From the NCBI GenBank assembly GCA_937995345.1, contig CALKKS010000029.1, positions 1-21,426 on the forward strand: a DNA stretch of 21,426 nt, read 5' to 3'. Made by a program: the position numbers and the translations under genes. This document shows, one piece after another, positions 9,380 to 17,055 of the stretch (its first letter is position 1; each line of letters starts with the position of its first letter). The DNA is from an uncultured Collinsella sp. (GTDB lineage: Bacteria > Actinomycetota > Coriobacteriia > Coriobacteriales > Coriobacteriaceae). Under the pieces are notes generated by a model that was not told the DNA's origin, made no database searches, and was given only the letters and a program-made list of their open reading frames with translations.

Positions 9380-10837
9380 ATGGATTACAAGATCACCGGC
9401 TACGAGCCCGCCCAGCTGTTCCATTTCTTTGAGGAGGTCAGCGCGATCCCTCGTGGGTCTGGCAACGAGAAGGGCATCAGCGATTTCCTGGTTGCGTTTG
9501 CCAAGGAGCGCGGCCTCGATGTGTACCAGGACGAGGTCTACAACGTCATCATTCGCAAGCCCGCTTCTGCCGGCGCCGAGAATGCCCCGACCGTGATGCT
9601 GCAGGGCCACATCGATATGGTGTGCGACAAGTTGGGCTCTGTTGAGCACGACTTTACGACCGACGGTATCGACCTGGTCGTCAAGGACGGCGTCCTCACC
9701 GCTAACGGCACCACCCTGGGCGCCGACAACGGTATCGCCGTCGCTCTGATGCTCACTGTTCTCGATGACGATTCGATCGTTCACCCCGCCCTCGAGTGCG
9801 TATTCACCACCGACGAGGAGACTGGCCTGGTCGGCGCCGAGACGCTCGACAAGTCCCAGATTAGCGCCCGCACCATGATTAACCTTGACTCCGAGGAAGA
9901 GGGCGTTGCCACCGTCAGCTGCGCCGGCGGCGTCGTCGTTACCTACACCTGCCCCATCGTGCGCGAGCACAAGACCGGTAGCACCCTCACGCTCGACATC
10001 TCCGGCCTACTGGGTGGTCATTCCGGCAACGATATCAACCTGGAGCGCGGCAACGGCAACCTCATCATGGCCCGTATCATCGACCGCCTGATGGTCGCCG
10101 GCGAGCCCGCCATCGTCAGCTTTAACGGCGGCACCAAGGACAACGCCATCAACCGTGAGTGCAAGGCTGTTCTGGTCTACGCCGACCACGCTGCCGCCGA
10201 GGCCGCGGCCCAGATCGCAAAGGGCATCATCGCCGACGTCACTGCCGAGCTCGAGGTCTTCGACCCCGGCTTTACCTGCACCGTCGAGATTGCCGACGAT
10301 GCCGAGGTCGAGGCCATGGACCAGAAGTCCGCGCTTGCCCTCATCCGCGCCCTGCGTCTTGCCCCTAACGGCGTGATTCGCCGCAACGTCGCCACCGACG
10401 GCTCCGTCGAGGTTTCCTCCAACATCGGCGTGGTCGCCACTTCCGACGACCAGGTCAAGATCATGCTGTCCCCGCGCTCCTCGATCACCTCGCTGCAGAA
10501 CGAGTTCAAGGAACGCCTGCAGACGTTGGCCGATGTCCTGGGCTTCGACGCCAAGTTCGAGTTCGAGTATCCCGGCTGGAGCTATGCCGAGCATTCGCCG
10601 GTCCGCGACGTCTTTGTCGAGAGCTATCGCGAGCTCTTTGGCTCCGAGCTGCGCATCGAGTCCATTCACGCCGGCCTTGAGTGCGGCCTGTTTGCCGAGG
10701 CCCTGCACGGCCTGGACGCCATCGCCGTGGGACCGACGCTCTCCGATGTCCACACCCCGGACGAGAGCATGGAGCTCGCTTCTGCCGAGCGCTTCTACGA
10801 GCTGCTCATCGACGTCCTCAAGCGCCTCGCTGCGTAA
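9380..10837 (+). CDS. pepD: Aminoacyl-histidine dipeptidase (PepD, M20 family)
   Basis: This 485-residue cytosolic metallopeptidase is expected to split Xaa-His and other dipeptides during peptide use. The M20 di-zinc residues are visible: H77 and D79 in MLQGHIDMVCDK, D116 in GADNGIA, E146/E147 in TTDEETGLVGA, D170 in NLDSEEEG and H430 in SIHAGLECGLF. The GGHSGNDINLERGN segment belongs to the lid/dimerisation region of the PepD subgroup. The length matches E. coli PepD. The ATG at 9380 is preceded by AAGGAGG at ideal spacing; an open frame extends upstream to 9275 but would cover the putative promoter. It is monocistronic and ends at a strong terminator facing the hip genes. Confidence 0.95.
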   Translation: MDYKITGYEPAQLFHFFEEVSAIPRGSGNEKGISDFLVAFAKERGLDVYQDEVYNVIIRKPASAGAENAPTVMLQGHIDMVCDKLGSVEHDFTTDGIDLVVKDGVLTANGTTLGADNGIAVALMLTVLDDDSIVHPALECVFTTDEETGLVGAETLDKSQISARTMINLDSEEEGVATVSCAGGVVVTYTCPIVREHKTGSTLTLDISGLLGGHSGNDINLERGNGNLIMARIIDRLMVAGEPAIVSFNGGTKDNAINRECKAVLVYADHAAAEAAAQIAKGIIADVTAELEVFDPGFTCTVEIADDAEVEAMDQKSALALIRALRLAPNGVIRRNVATDGSVEVSSNIGVVATSDDQVKIMLSPRSSITSLQNEFKERLQTLADVLGFDAKFEFEYPGWSYAEHSPVRDVFVESYRELFGSELRIESIHAGLECGLFAEALHGLDAIAVGPTLSDVHTPDESMELASAERFYELLIDVLKRLAA

Positions 10838-10892
10838 AGGTTGCGCTAGCAGCAGTCCGAGTCACGTGCCAGCGGATTGCAAATGACATTAC

Positions 10893-10939
10893 GAGAGGGG
10901 GCATCCGAGCCTTTGCGACGGGTGCCCCCTCTCTTCTTT
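10893..10939. terminator. Strong terminator between convergent pepD and hipA
   Basis: GAGAGGGGGCATC (10893-10905) pairs with GGTGCCCCCTCTC (10921-10933), 13 bp with one G-U, followed by TTCTTTT. It clearly ends pepD; on the other strand the T-tract is absent, so it would serve hipA only weakly. Confidence 0.88.
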
Positions 10940-10964
10940 TAAGAAATGGGAAATTGATTGGCGT

Positions 10965-12269
10965 CTAGCCCATATCCGCCCTGATGAGGTCGAGGGTTCG
11001 CTGGCAGTTTTCGCGGACGGGGCCGAGCATATGCTCGCGCAGGTCCGCCATGCCGGGCAGATCGGCGTATTCGTCCATGACCTCTTCCATACAAATGGGT
11101 ACCTCGTAGGCGAGGTCCATCATGGTCGCAAAGCAAAACTTCTCGGATAGCCCGGCATCGGTGAGCGCCGTCTCCAGCGCGGGGTCGCCCATACCGTGAT
11201 AGCGGCGGATGGCGTTAGGCCCGATGCGTCCCACGCGATTCTCGCCGCCAACGCTCATGGCAAGGCGTGCTTTTCGCCGCATGCGCTCATACGCCAGACC
11301 CGACGCAACATCGTACATGGGTGCGAGCGCCGCGTTTGTGCCTTTGCCTAGGATGAGCGAGTAATTTTTAGCGTGCGCATCGGGTGCTCCGATAATGGCG
11401 TTATAGAACAACATATAAGTAAAGAGCACAAGATTCATGTGGTGGGGGACCGTGCTAATCAGCCGTTCTTGAATGTCTCGCGTTGTTGGTCCTCCATCGG
11501 CGGTGTATTTCTGGCTTGGCAATACACCGAGCGCCTGGCAAAAGTCCTCCTGATGCAGCCTTTCGATGTTTCCCCTGGCATCGACCGTTCTGTCGTAGCG
11601 TTCAACGACGAGTGCGTCTTCGTCTTCGAAGGTGCAATAGGAGACGTTGGCAGTTGGAATGCCAACACGCTGAGCTGTTTTCATGCAGACGAATTCGTTT
11701 AAGGCTTGATGCTTAAACCCTACGACACCATTTTTGAAGATATGAGTAGTGGGGGATGACCCTAGACATTCGCACCATTGGCCATCATGCCAAGCTAGCG
11801 CAAATTTGCCTTGGTTGCCGCCCAGGGACCAGCTTTCGTTGAAGCCCATCCATGTTGCTCTTTCGTCGTCGCGAATTGCTTTGAGCTTGTGGGCGATTTG
11901 AGAATTGGTAAGCGGGCGGTATGCCGAGACCCTGCCGCGGGCGGCGTTTAATTGAGCGGTTTGACAAAACTGAACGGCGCCCGCGCAGTCAAGACCGATA
12001 TGACACAAGAGGGTGACGGGGTTGTTGGATGCAACGTCATGCTCAGTGGCAATAGCGCGACGTTGCTCTTGGCTGTCGGGCAAAAGGCCAAACAGGAACG
12101 GGCGGACGATGTTATGGCCATACGTGCGATTGGAAAGCGGCATTGTTAGCGATAGCGGTGCTCCACAGTAGGTTGGGGCGTACACAAAGCTGCAGAGCCC
12201 TTGCTCGTCTTGCCGGAGTGTGCCGGCGATTTTGCCACAAATGAGGGTTGTAAGTTCCATCGCTGCCAT
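10965..12269 (-). CDS. hipA: HipA-type serine/threonine kinase toxin
   Basis: This 434-residue protein is close to E. coli HipA (440), the persistence toxin that phosphorylates glutamyl-tRNA synthetase. Residues 1-105 form the N-terminal subdomain, with GLLPDS and LLCHIGLDCAGAVQF. WSLGGNQGKFALA (147-159) aligns with the flexible P-loop that carries the autophosphorylated serine in E. coli; S148 is the equivalent. PTTHIFK (173-179) and VERYDR (222-227) are family hallmarks. The catalytic core GAPDAHAKNYSL gives D297 and N302, and MYD320 supplies the metal-binding aspartate, so the kinase looks intact. Its ATG directly abuts the stop codon of the upstream antitoxin, indicating coupled translation; M4 is an alternative start. 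Its target in this organism is unknown. Confidence 0.93.
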   Translation of the reverse strand: MAAMELTTLICGKIAGTLRQDEQGLCSFVYAPTYCGAPLSLTMPLSNRTYGHNIVRPFLFGLLPDSQEQRRAIATEHDVASNNPVTLLCHIGLDCAGAVQFCQTAQLNAARGRVSAYRPLTNSQIAHKLKAIRDDERATWMGFNESWSLGGNQGKFALAWHDGQWCECLGSSPTTHIFKNGVVGFKHQALNEFVCMKTAQRVGIPTANVSYCTFEDEDALVVERYDRTVDARGNIERLHQEDFCQALGVLPSQKYTADGGPTTRDIQERLISTVPHHMNLVLFTYMLFYNAIIGAPDAHAKNYSLILGKGTNAALAPMYDVASGLAYERMRRKARLAMSVGGENRVGRIGPNAIRRYHGMGDPALETALTDAGLSEKFCFATMMDLAYEVPICMEEVMDEYADLPGMADLREHMLGPVRENCQRTLDLIRADMG

Positions 12270-12701
12270 TTATTTCACAACCTTGCAGCCAAAGGAGAGG
12301 TCTGAAGTGCCGGAAATGCCTTGCTCGGCTGTAATTTGGGCCAGCAAGGCACCGTAGGAAGATGGAGTTCCTTGTCGAGGGAGCCGCCTGCCTGCGCTCG
12401 GCTTTGACAGGGCATTTGAGTTCGCGATACGGAGGTTCGCTTCCGTCGCTGGCTGTTTGGCGGGCGATGTGATGGAGTCGTTATCGCTCTGAACAAAGAG
12501 TCCTATGCCGAGTGCGTTAAAGACAGCCAGCAGCTTGTCGAGCCGAATGCCTGTGGCATCTCCTAGCTCGAGCGATGCGAGCAGACGCTCCGAAACACCT
12601 GCTGTTTTAGCGAGAGCGGCACGGGTGATCCCCTGCGCCTCGCGCGCCTGGCGCACGTAGATTCCGGCTTGGCGCGGTGTTGTGATGGGAAGAGTATCCA
12701 T
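12270..12701 (-). CDS. hipB: HipB-like antitoxin, Xre-family HTH regulator
   Basis: This 143-residue protein would neutralise HipA and repress the operon. Residues 12-70 form a Cro/CI-type helix-turn-helix, with ARQAREAQGITRAALAKTAG-like helices followed by VSERLLASLELG and LDKLLAVFNALGIGLFV, the pattern seen in HipB. E. coli HipB is 88 residues; this one has an extra 70-residue tail rich in Ser, Pro and Thr of unknown role. The ATG is preceded by AGGA at about 8 bases. The stop codon TAA touches the hipA ATG. A perfect 17-bp inverted repeat just upstream (12715-12759) is the obvious operator candidate, so autoregulation is likely. Confidence 0.88.
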   Translation of the reverse strand: MDTLPITTPRQAGIYVRQAREAQGITRAALAKTAGVSERLLASLELGDATGIRLDKLLAVFNALGIGLFVQSDNDSITSPAKQPATEANLRIANSNALSKPSAGRRLPRQGTPSSYGALLAQITAEQGISGTSDLSFGCKVVK

Positions 12702-12714
12702 GGCGATATCCTAA

Positions 12715-12759
12715 CGTGCAGACTTTTGCATAGTAGTATGACATGCAAAAGTCTGCACG
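12715..12759 (-). promoter_or_regulatory. Putative hipBA operator: 17-bp perfect inverted repeat
   Basis: CGTGCAGACTTTTGCAT (12715-12731) and its exact complement (12743-12759) are separated by 11 bases, starting 13 bases upstream of the hipB start codon. On the minus strand the spacer contains CATACTACTATG, which could include a -10 box, so bound HipB would block transcription. It does not follow the E. coli TATCC-N8-GGATA consensus. Confidence 0.7.
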
Positions 12760-12795
12760 AAAAGGCCTCATGCAAAACTCTGCATGAGGCCTTGT
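12759..12795 (-). terminator. Terminator of the ATPase gene (copy A of a 37-bp repeat)
   Basis: A perfect 13-bp stem, AAGGCCTCATGCA with TGCATGAGGCCTT around a 6-base loop, runs into TTTTC on the minus strand, 17 bases after the ATPase stop. All 37 bases are repeated exactly at 14263-14299. Its 3' edge touches the hipBA operator. Confidence 0.88.
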
Positions 12796-12811
12796 GCGGG
12801 CGTATGGCTTT

Positions 12812-14104
12812 TTAAGCCCCAAACGCCCGAATGGGAATAACGTATACGCTGTCAGGACGTTTATATGCGATCTCTCCCATCCCTGTGAGAACGGCAAGAA
12901 ATGCCGGAGGCTTCGTGCGCCCCATTTTGTCGCTAAGCAACTTGTCTCTCATTCGCAGCAAACTGTTGGCGGCCTGCTCAACTTTTGTCTCGCTGAGCTT
13001 GATCTCGAATGCCCCCCATGTTCCATCCGCAAGCTCAATAACGGCGTCGATTTCTAAGTCTGAATCATCGCGGTAATAACGGACAGGGTGAGACCCGGCG
13101 GCGTCGAGTGATGAGGCATATACCTGCAAATCGCGCATGCAGAGGTTTTCAAACGCAAGACCAAGCGTCTGGTAGTCCTCAAGTAGGTTTTGTTTGTTAA
13201 GGCCCAGTGCGGCAATGGCTAATGAGGGGTCTGCGAAGTAGCGTTTGGGTTTAGTTCTCATGCGATTGGGGGAGCGCGACGCCGGAACCCATCCGGGCAA
13301 CTCGTCAATTAAATAGAGTTGCACGAGGTATTCAAGATGTTGGGAAACCTCTCGTTTTTGGGTATCAGTTGGTGCTAATGCGCCATCCAGGGCAAATACA
13401 TCACGGGCGAGTGTGACATTTGTGCTGGACTGTCCAAGATTTCGCGCAAGAGACTCTGCCACGCGTGAACTAATGAGCTCGCGTCCGCCAAGGTCAGGAA
13501 CGCTCTTATTATGCACAGCTTCTAGATAGCCCATCAGTACAGGTCGAATTGTGTCAGAAGTTAGTGCAAGCGCGTCGGGCCATCCGCCGCGACAAATGAG
13601 CTCGGTAAGAGAATCGATTCCCGACGCGCAAGGGCATGGGGCAAACTCGCCTTTAAACAGGGCAGCTAGGCTTACCTTACCTGTTGAATCTCCGCTCTCC
13701 TGAAGACTCATGGGATGCATGCTCAGCCGACCGATTCGTCCGGCTCCACTGTGGTTCACCTTGTTTTTTGCCGGCGTAGAAGAGCCTGTTAGGATCCACT
13801 GGCCCTTTTCTGTGGTGTCATCGACAGCATGGCGCACGCAGTCCCAAACCTGAGGGACACGCTGCCACTCGTCAATAACGTGAGGGGTAGCGCCAACTAG
13901 TGCATACTGAGGGTCGGACTCGATGAGCAATTGGTTCGAACCACGATCGACGTATATGGCACTATTTGCATGAGCAAGCGCGGACCAAGTCTTTCCACAC
14001 CATTTAGTGCCTGAGATTTCAACGGCACCGAACAGATTGAGATATTGATCAATCTTGCGGTCAATGAGCCGGGGGATATACGTGTCTTTCGCCATCGTTG
14101 CCAT
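12812..14104 (-). CDS. AAA ATPase with DUF4143 domain
   Basis: This 430-residue protein has the AAA_14 plus DUF4143 layout, a widespread bacterial family of unsettled function. Walker A is GTKWCGKT (32-39), Walker B ends in VIDEWQ (77-81), and GSST (107-110) is the sensor-like segment that follows the WILTG strand. The DUF4143 part spans about 200-370. Within it, the core EIDAVIELADGTWGAFEIKLS (from E351) carries D353, E367 and K369, a PD-(D/E)XK nuclease-like arrangement common in this family. The ATG follows GCGAGGT at good spacing. The gene forms its own transcript: terminator copies lie on both sides, and four spaced ATTCG repeats precede it. Lower GC than the housekeeping genes suggests acquisition. 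No function is assigned. Confidence 0.85.
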   Translation of the reverse strand: MATMAKDTYIPRLIDRKIDQYLNLFGAVEISGTKWCGKTWSALAHANSAIYVDRGSNQLLIESDPQYALVGATPHVIDEWQRVPQVWDCVRHAVDDTTEKGQWILTGSSTPAKNKVNHSGAGRIGRLSMHPMSLQESGDSTGKVSLAALFKGEFAPCPCASGIDSLTELICRGGWPDALALTSDTIRPVLMGYLEAVHNKSVPDLGGRELISSRVAESLARNLGQSSTNVTLARDVFALDGALAPTDTQKREVSQHLEYLVQLYLIDELPGWVPASRSPNRMRTKPKRYFADPSLAIAALGLNKQNLLEDYQTLGLAFENLCMRDLQVYASSLDAAGSHPVRYYRDDSDLEIDAVIELADGTWGAFEIKLSETKVEQAANSLLRMRDKLLSDKMGRTKPPAFLAVLTGMGEIAYKRPDSVYVIPIRAFGA

Positions 14105-14130
14105 ACTGTTTACCTCGCATTTCCATAAAT

Positions 14131-14205
14131 ACGAATGAAATCATACCCGAAAAACGAATATTAGAGTCACATAAAAACGAATGAATCTTTGCCCAGAAAA
14201 CGAAT
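14131..14205 (-). promoter_or_regulatory. Four iterated ATTCGTTTT-type repeats upstream of the ATPase gene
   Basis: Read on the minus strand, ATTCG occurs at 14205, 14183, 14159 and 14136, spaced 22, 24 and 23 bases. Three copies continue as ATTCGTTTT and the last as ATTCGTATT. The roughly two-helical-turn spacing would put protein-binding sites on the same DNA face. It lies 27 bases upstream of the start codon and so overlaps the likely promoter. Confidence 0.7.
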
Positions 14206-14262
14206 GGAATGACGATGAAGGACTGGATATCCCAGCCTTGTTGAGTAGGCGTTCTTTTACAT

Positions 14263-14299
14263 GAAAAGGCCTCATGCAAAACTCTGCATGAGGCCTTGT
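14263..14299 (-). terminator. Terminator of mntP (copy B of a 37-bp repeat)
   Basis: This has the same 13-bp stem, 6-base loop and TTTTC tail as the copy at 12759-12795, identical over 37 bases. It is 35 bases past the mntP stop codon on the minus strand. Confidence 0.88.
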
Positions 14300-14333
14300 T
14301 CGACATTGGGTTTCGAGCAATAGGGTTTGGGCG

Positions 14334-14912
14334 TTACAGCACCAGGATTCCGAGGTGCTCCAGCAGGATTTTGAGGCCGATGAGGATGAGGACGACGCCG
14401 CCCACGATGGAGGCGGGCTTTTCGTAGCGCGAGCCAAAGGTGTGGCCGATCGCCACGCCGGCGACGGAGAAGATAAAGGTCGTGGCGCCGATGAGCGACA
14501 CGGCGGGGACGATATCGACCGAGAGTGCAGCAAACGAGATGCCCACGGCCAAAGCGTCAATCGAGGTGGCGATAGCCAGGATCAGGTATTCGCCTAGGTC
14601 GATCTTCTCGGCGTCCTTGCCGTCGCCCTCATCCTCGTCTTCTGTAAAGGCTTCCCACAGCATTTTGGCGCCGATAAAGGCCAAAAGGATAAAGGCGATC
14701 CAGTGGTCGATGGGACCGATGATGCCCAGGAACTGGCTGCCGAGCGCCCATCCGATTACGGGCATGCCGGCCTGAAAGCCGCCAAAGAACAGGCCGAGCA
14801 CCACGGCGACTTTAAGGTTGATCTTCTTCATGCCAAGGCCCTTGCAGATGGAAACGGCAAAGGCGTCCATCGAAAGGCCAACGGCGAGCAGCACGAGCTC
14901 TGCGAGTCCCAT
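14334..14912 (-). CDS. mntP: Manganese efflux pump MntP
   Basis: This 192-residue membrane protein exports excess Mn2+. It has six hydrophobic helices arranged as two related halves. The first carries LSMDAFAVSICKG with D16, and the second ATSIDALAVGISFA with D119; both aspartates are conserved in the family and needed for transport. An acidic cytosolic loop (about 88-104, EDEDEGDGKD) separates the halves. The ATG at 14912 follows GAGAGGGAG at proper spacing; a longer open frame to 15065 merely reads through the riboswitch. The yybP-ykoY manganese riboswitch immediately upstream supports both identity and function, since this RNA class commonly controls mntP. A terminator follows the gene. 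Confidence 0.95.
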   Translation of the reverse strand: MGLAELVLLAVGLSMDAFAVSICKGLGMKKINLKVAVVLGLFFGGFQAGMPVIGWALGSQFLGIIGPIDHWIAFILLAFIGAKMLWEAFTEDEDEGDGKDAEKIDLGEYLILAIATSIDALAVGISFAALSVDIVPAVSLIGATTFIFSVAGVAIGHTFGSRYEKPASIVGGVVLILIGLKILLEHLGILVL

Positions 14913-14964
14913 AGTCTGGCTCCCTCTCTGCGGGCGGGCCCGCGTGTACCTCTTGGGGGAGCAA

Positions 14965-15102
14965 CAAAAAAGACCCGTGGCGTACGCGTTGCGCGAACAG
15001 CCACGAGTCTCGTTCATTAAGGCAAGCCAGGCCACATCGGCCAGTGTGTTGACTTGCCGCGCCACCGGAGGCGAACCCGATCACGCGACTACTCCCTCAT
15101 TT
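14965..15102 (-). promoter_or_regulatory. yybP-ykoY manganese riboswitch with terminator, upstream of mntP
   Basis: On the minus strand the RNA begins TGAGGGAGTAG, the conserved first loop of the class, then has GTCAACA-type and CCTGGC segments and the second conserved loop GAACGAGACT (about 15017-15008). The final ACTCG can pair with the 5' GAG to close P1, but it is also part of a terminator stem, AGACTCGTGGC (15010-15000) with GCCACGGGTCT (14981-14971), followed by TTTTTTG. The two pairings exclude each other. Family knowledge says Mn2+ stabilises the aptamer, so metal should prevent termination and turn on efflux. The call rests on motif matching by eye. Confidence 0.85.
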
Positions 15103-15259
15103 ATGCGAATCCCGATGCTACCACATAAGCAGCTCATTTGGATTGGGGCTCTCAGCTGTGTTCGCTCATTCTGTAAGCATCGGATTTCGCGAGCTCCGCG
15201 GGGACAAACCGTGAGAAACTATTTAGCGTTTATGGAGCGTATACGATGGGAGCGATGCC

Positions 15260-16327
15260 TTGGATAAGAACGAGCTGCAAAAGCGTATGGAACAGGCCAT
15301 CCGCCTGACGGCACCTGGTCAGCCGATCCGCACTGCCCTCGACATGATCATCGCCGGTCACCTGGGCGCCCTTATCTGCGTTGGCGACACCGAAAACGTG
15401 CTTGCTGCCGGTAACGACGGCTTCCCGCTCAACATTTCGTTCACCTCGAACCGTCTGTTCGAGCTCTCCAAGATGGACGGCGCCATCGTTATCGACGGCG
15501 ACCTCACCCAGATCCTGCGCGCCAACTTCCACCTCAATCCCGATCCCTCGCTTGCCACGAGCGAGACGGGCATGCGTCACCGCACCGCCGCTCGCATGTC
15601 GGTGCTCACCGACGCCATCGTGATCTCGGTCTCGGCCCGTCGTGCCGTCGTCAACGTGTACGTTCACGGTAAGAGCTACGAGATCCAGCCCGTCACCACC
15701 ATCATGAGCTCGGTCAACCAGCTCGTCGCCACGCTCCAGACTACCCGTCAGTCGCTCGATCGCTCCCTGCTACGTCTGACGGCCCTCGAGCTCGACGACT
15801 ACGTTACGCTCGCCGACATTACCGGTATTTTCTCGAGCTTCGAGATCATGCAGCAGGCAAAGACCGAGCTTAAGGATTGCATCGTCAAGCTGGGCAACCA
15901 GGGCAAGCTCGTGCAGATGCAGCTCGAGCAGCTCGCGGGCTCCAGCATGGATACCGAATACGACCTGATGATCCGCGACTACGCAAGCGATTCTTCCGAG
16001 GCCAATGCCGAGAAGATTCGCGCCAACCTGAGCCGCATGACGCCTAAGGACCTGTCCGACCCACAGCATGTGGCGGCGGTTCTGGGTTACGACGACCTGG
16101 ACGAGGACTCCGTCATGACGCCGCTGGGCCTGCGCACGCTTTCGCGCGTGTCCGTCGTGCGCGACGGCGTGGCCGAGAAGATCGTCGACGAGTATGGATC
16201 GCTGCAGGAGCTCATGGACGACATCAGCGAAGATCCGGAGCGCCTGGGCGACTTTGGCGTCAATAACCCTGCCATTCTTGCGGACTCGCTGTACCGCATG
16301 AAGGGCACCAAACAGGGAAACGCATAA
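15260..16327 (+). CDS. disA: Diadenylate cyclase DisA (DNA integrity scanning protein)
   Basis: This 355-residue enzyme makes the second messenger c-di-AMP from two ATP and monitors branched DNA. The N-terminal DAC domain has MDGAIVIDGD (DGA at 73-75) and GMRHRTA (RHRTA at 106-110), the two active-site motifs. A helical spine follows from about residue 150, and the C-terminal helix-hairpin-helix DNA-binding part is near 285-345, with LGLRTLSRV and YGSLQELMDDI. The length matches B. subtilis DisA (about 360). The start is TTG at 15260, with GGGAG 7 bases upstream and no in-frame ATG nearby. Its stop overlaps the ispD ATG (TAATG), as expected for one operon. radA, its usual upstream partner, is absent here. 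Confidence 0.96.
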   Translation: MDKNELQKRMEQAIRLTAPGQPIRTALDMIIAGHLGALICVGDTENVLAAGNDGFPLNISFTSNRLFELSKMDGAIVIDGDLTQILRANFHLNPDPSLATSETGMRHRTAARMSVLTDAIVISVSARRAVVNVYVHGKSYEIQPVTTIMSSVNQLVATLQTTRQSLDRSLLRLTALELDDYVTLADITGIFSSFEIMQQAKTELKDCIVKLGNQGKLVQMQLEQLAGSSMDTEYDLMIRDYASDSSEANAEKIRANLSRMTPKDLSDPQHVAAVLGYDDLDEDSVMTPLGLRTLSRVSVVRDGVAEKIVDEYGSLQELMDDISEDPERLGDFGVNNPAILADSLYRMKGTKQGNA

Positions 16328-17055
16328 TGGCGCCCGTATGTGCCGTGGTCGTTGCCGGTGGCAGCGGCCAGCGCTTTGGAAATCCCGGCGGCAAGCAGCT
16401 CGTTAACGTGGCGGGCCGTCCGCTCATGAGCTGGTCCATCCGCGCGTTCGATCGTAGCGACAAGGTCGGCCACATCGTGGTGGTTTGCCCTGCCGAGCGC
16501 CGTGCCGAGATGCGTCGCCTGGCCATCGACCCGTTTGACTATGACACGCCCATCAGCTTTGCCGATGCCGGCGATACCCGCCAGGACTCCACCCGCGCCG
16601 GCGTGCACGCGGTGCCGGCGGGTTTCGAATATGTCGCTATCCACGACGGCGCCCGTCCGCTCATTACCACCGAGGCTATCGACCATGCGATCGACGTGCT
16701 TGTGGGCGACCGCGCCCTCGATGGTGTCGTGTGCGGTCAGCCCGCGATCGACACGCTCAAGATTGTCGACGGCGATAATATTGTCGAGACACCGCCGCGC
16801 GAGCTCTATTGGGCCGCGCAGACGCCGCAGATCTTTAGCGTCGACGCCATGAAGCGCGCCCACACCGCAGCTATCGCCGAGGGATTTATCGGGACCGACG
16901 ATTCTTCGCTGGTCGAGCGCATGGGCGGGCGTGTCCGCTGCGTCCAGAGCCCGCGCGATAACCTTAAGGTGACGGTGCCCGAGGACCTGCGTCCCGTAAC
17001 CGCGATTCTGCTTGGCCGCATGGCCGAGGGAGAGGACCTTCCCCATGTTCAGTAA
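16327..17055 (+). CDS. ispD: 2-C-methyl-D-erythritol 4-phosphate cytidylyltransferase IspD
   Basis: This 242-residue enzyme transfers CMP from CTP to methylerythritol phosphate, the third step of the MEP isoprenoid route. The N-terminal nucleotide-binding segment VVVAGGSGQRFG with GGKQ is intact. The ribityl-phosphate-binding regions AIHDGARPL (D107, R110), WAAQTPQIF and TDDSSLVE are also present, and the C-terminal VQSPRDNLKVTVPEDL is typical of the family. It overlaps disA by one base and ispF by 11 bases, indicating translational coupling. The start is fixed by the TAATG overlap. Confidence 0.96.
   Translation: MAPVCAVVVAGGSGQRFGNPGGKQLVNVAGRPLMSWSIRAFDRSDKVGHIVVVCPAERRAEMRRLAIDPFDYDTPISFADAGDTRQDSTRAGVHAVPAGFEYVAIHDGARPLITTEAIDHAIDVLVGDRALDGVVCGQPAIDTLKIVDGDNIVETPPRELYWAAQTPQIFSVDAMKRAHTAAIAEGFIGTDDSSLVERMGGRVRCVQSPRDNLKVTVPEDLRPVTAILLGRMAEGEDLPHVQ

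Noticed and set aside
14131..14205. Possible short CRISPR array
   Set aside because: The repeated unit is only about 9 bases with 13-15 base gaps, far too short for repeats and spacers, and no cas gene is near.
14913..15065. N-terminal extension of mntP to 15065
   Set aside because: The extension would translate the riboswitch and its terminator; MntP family proteins begin at the MGLAEL residue with its own ribosome binding site.
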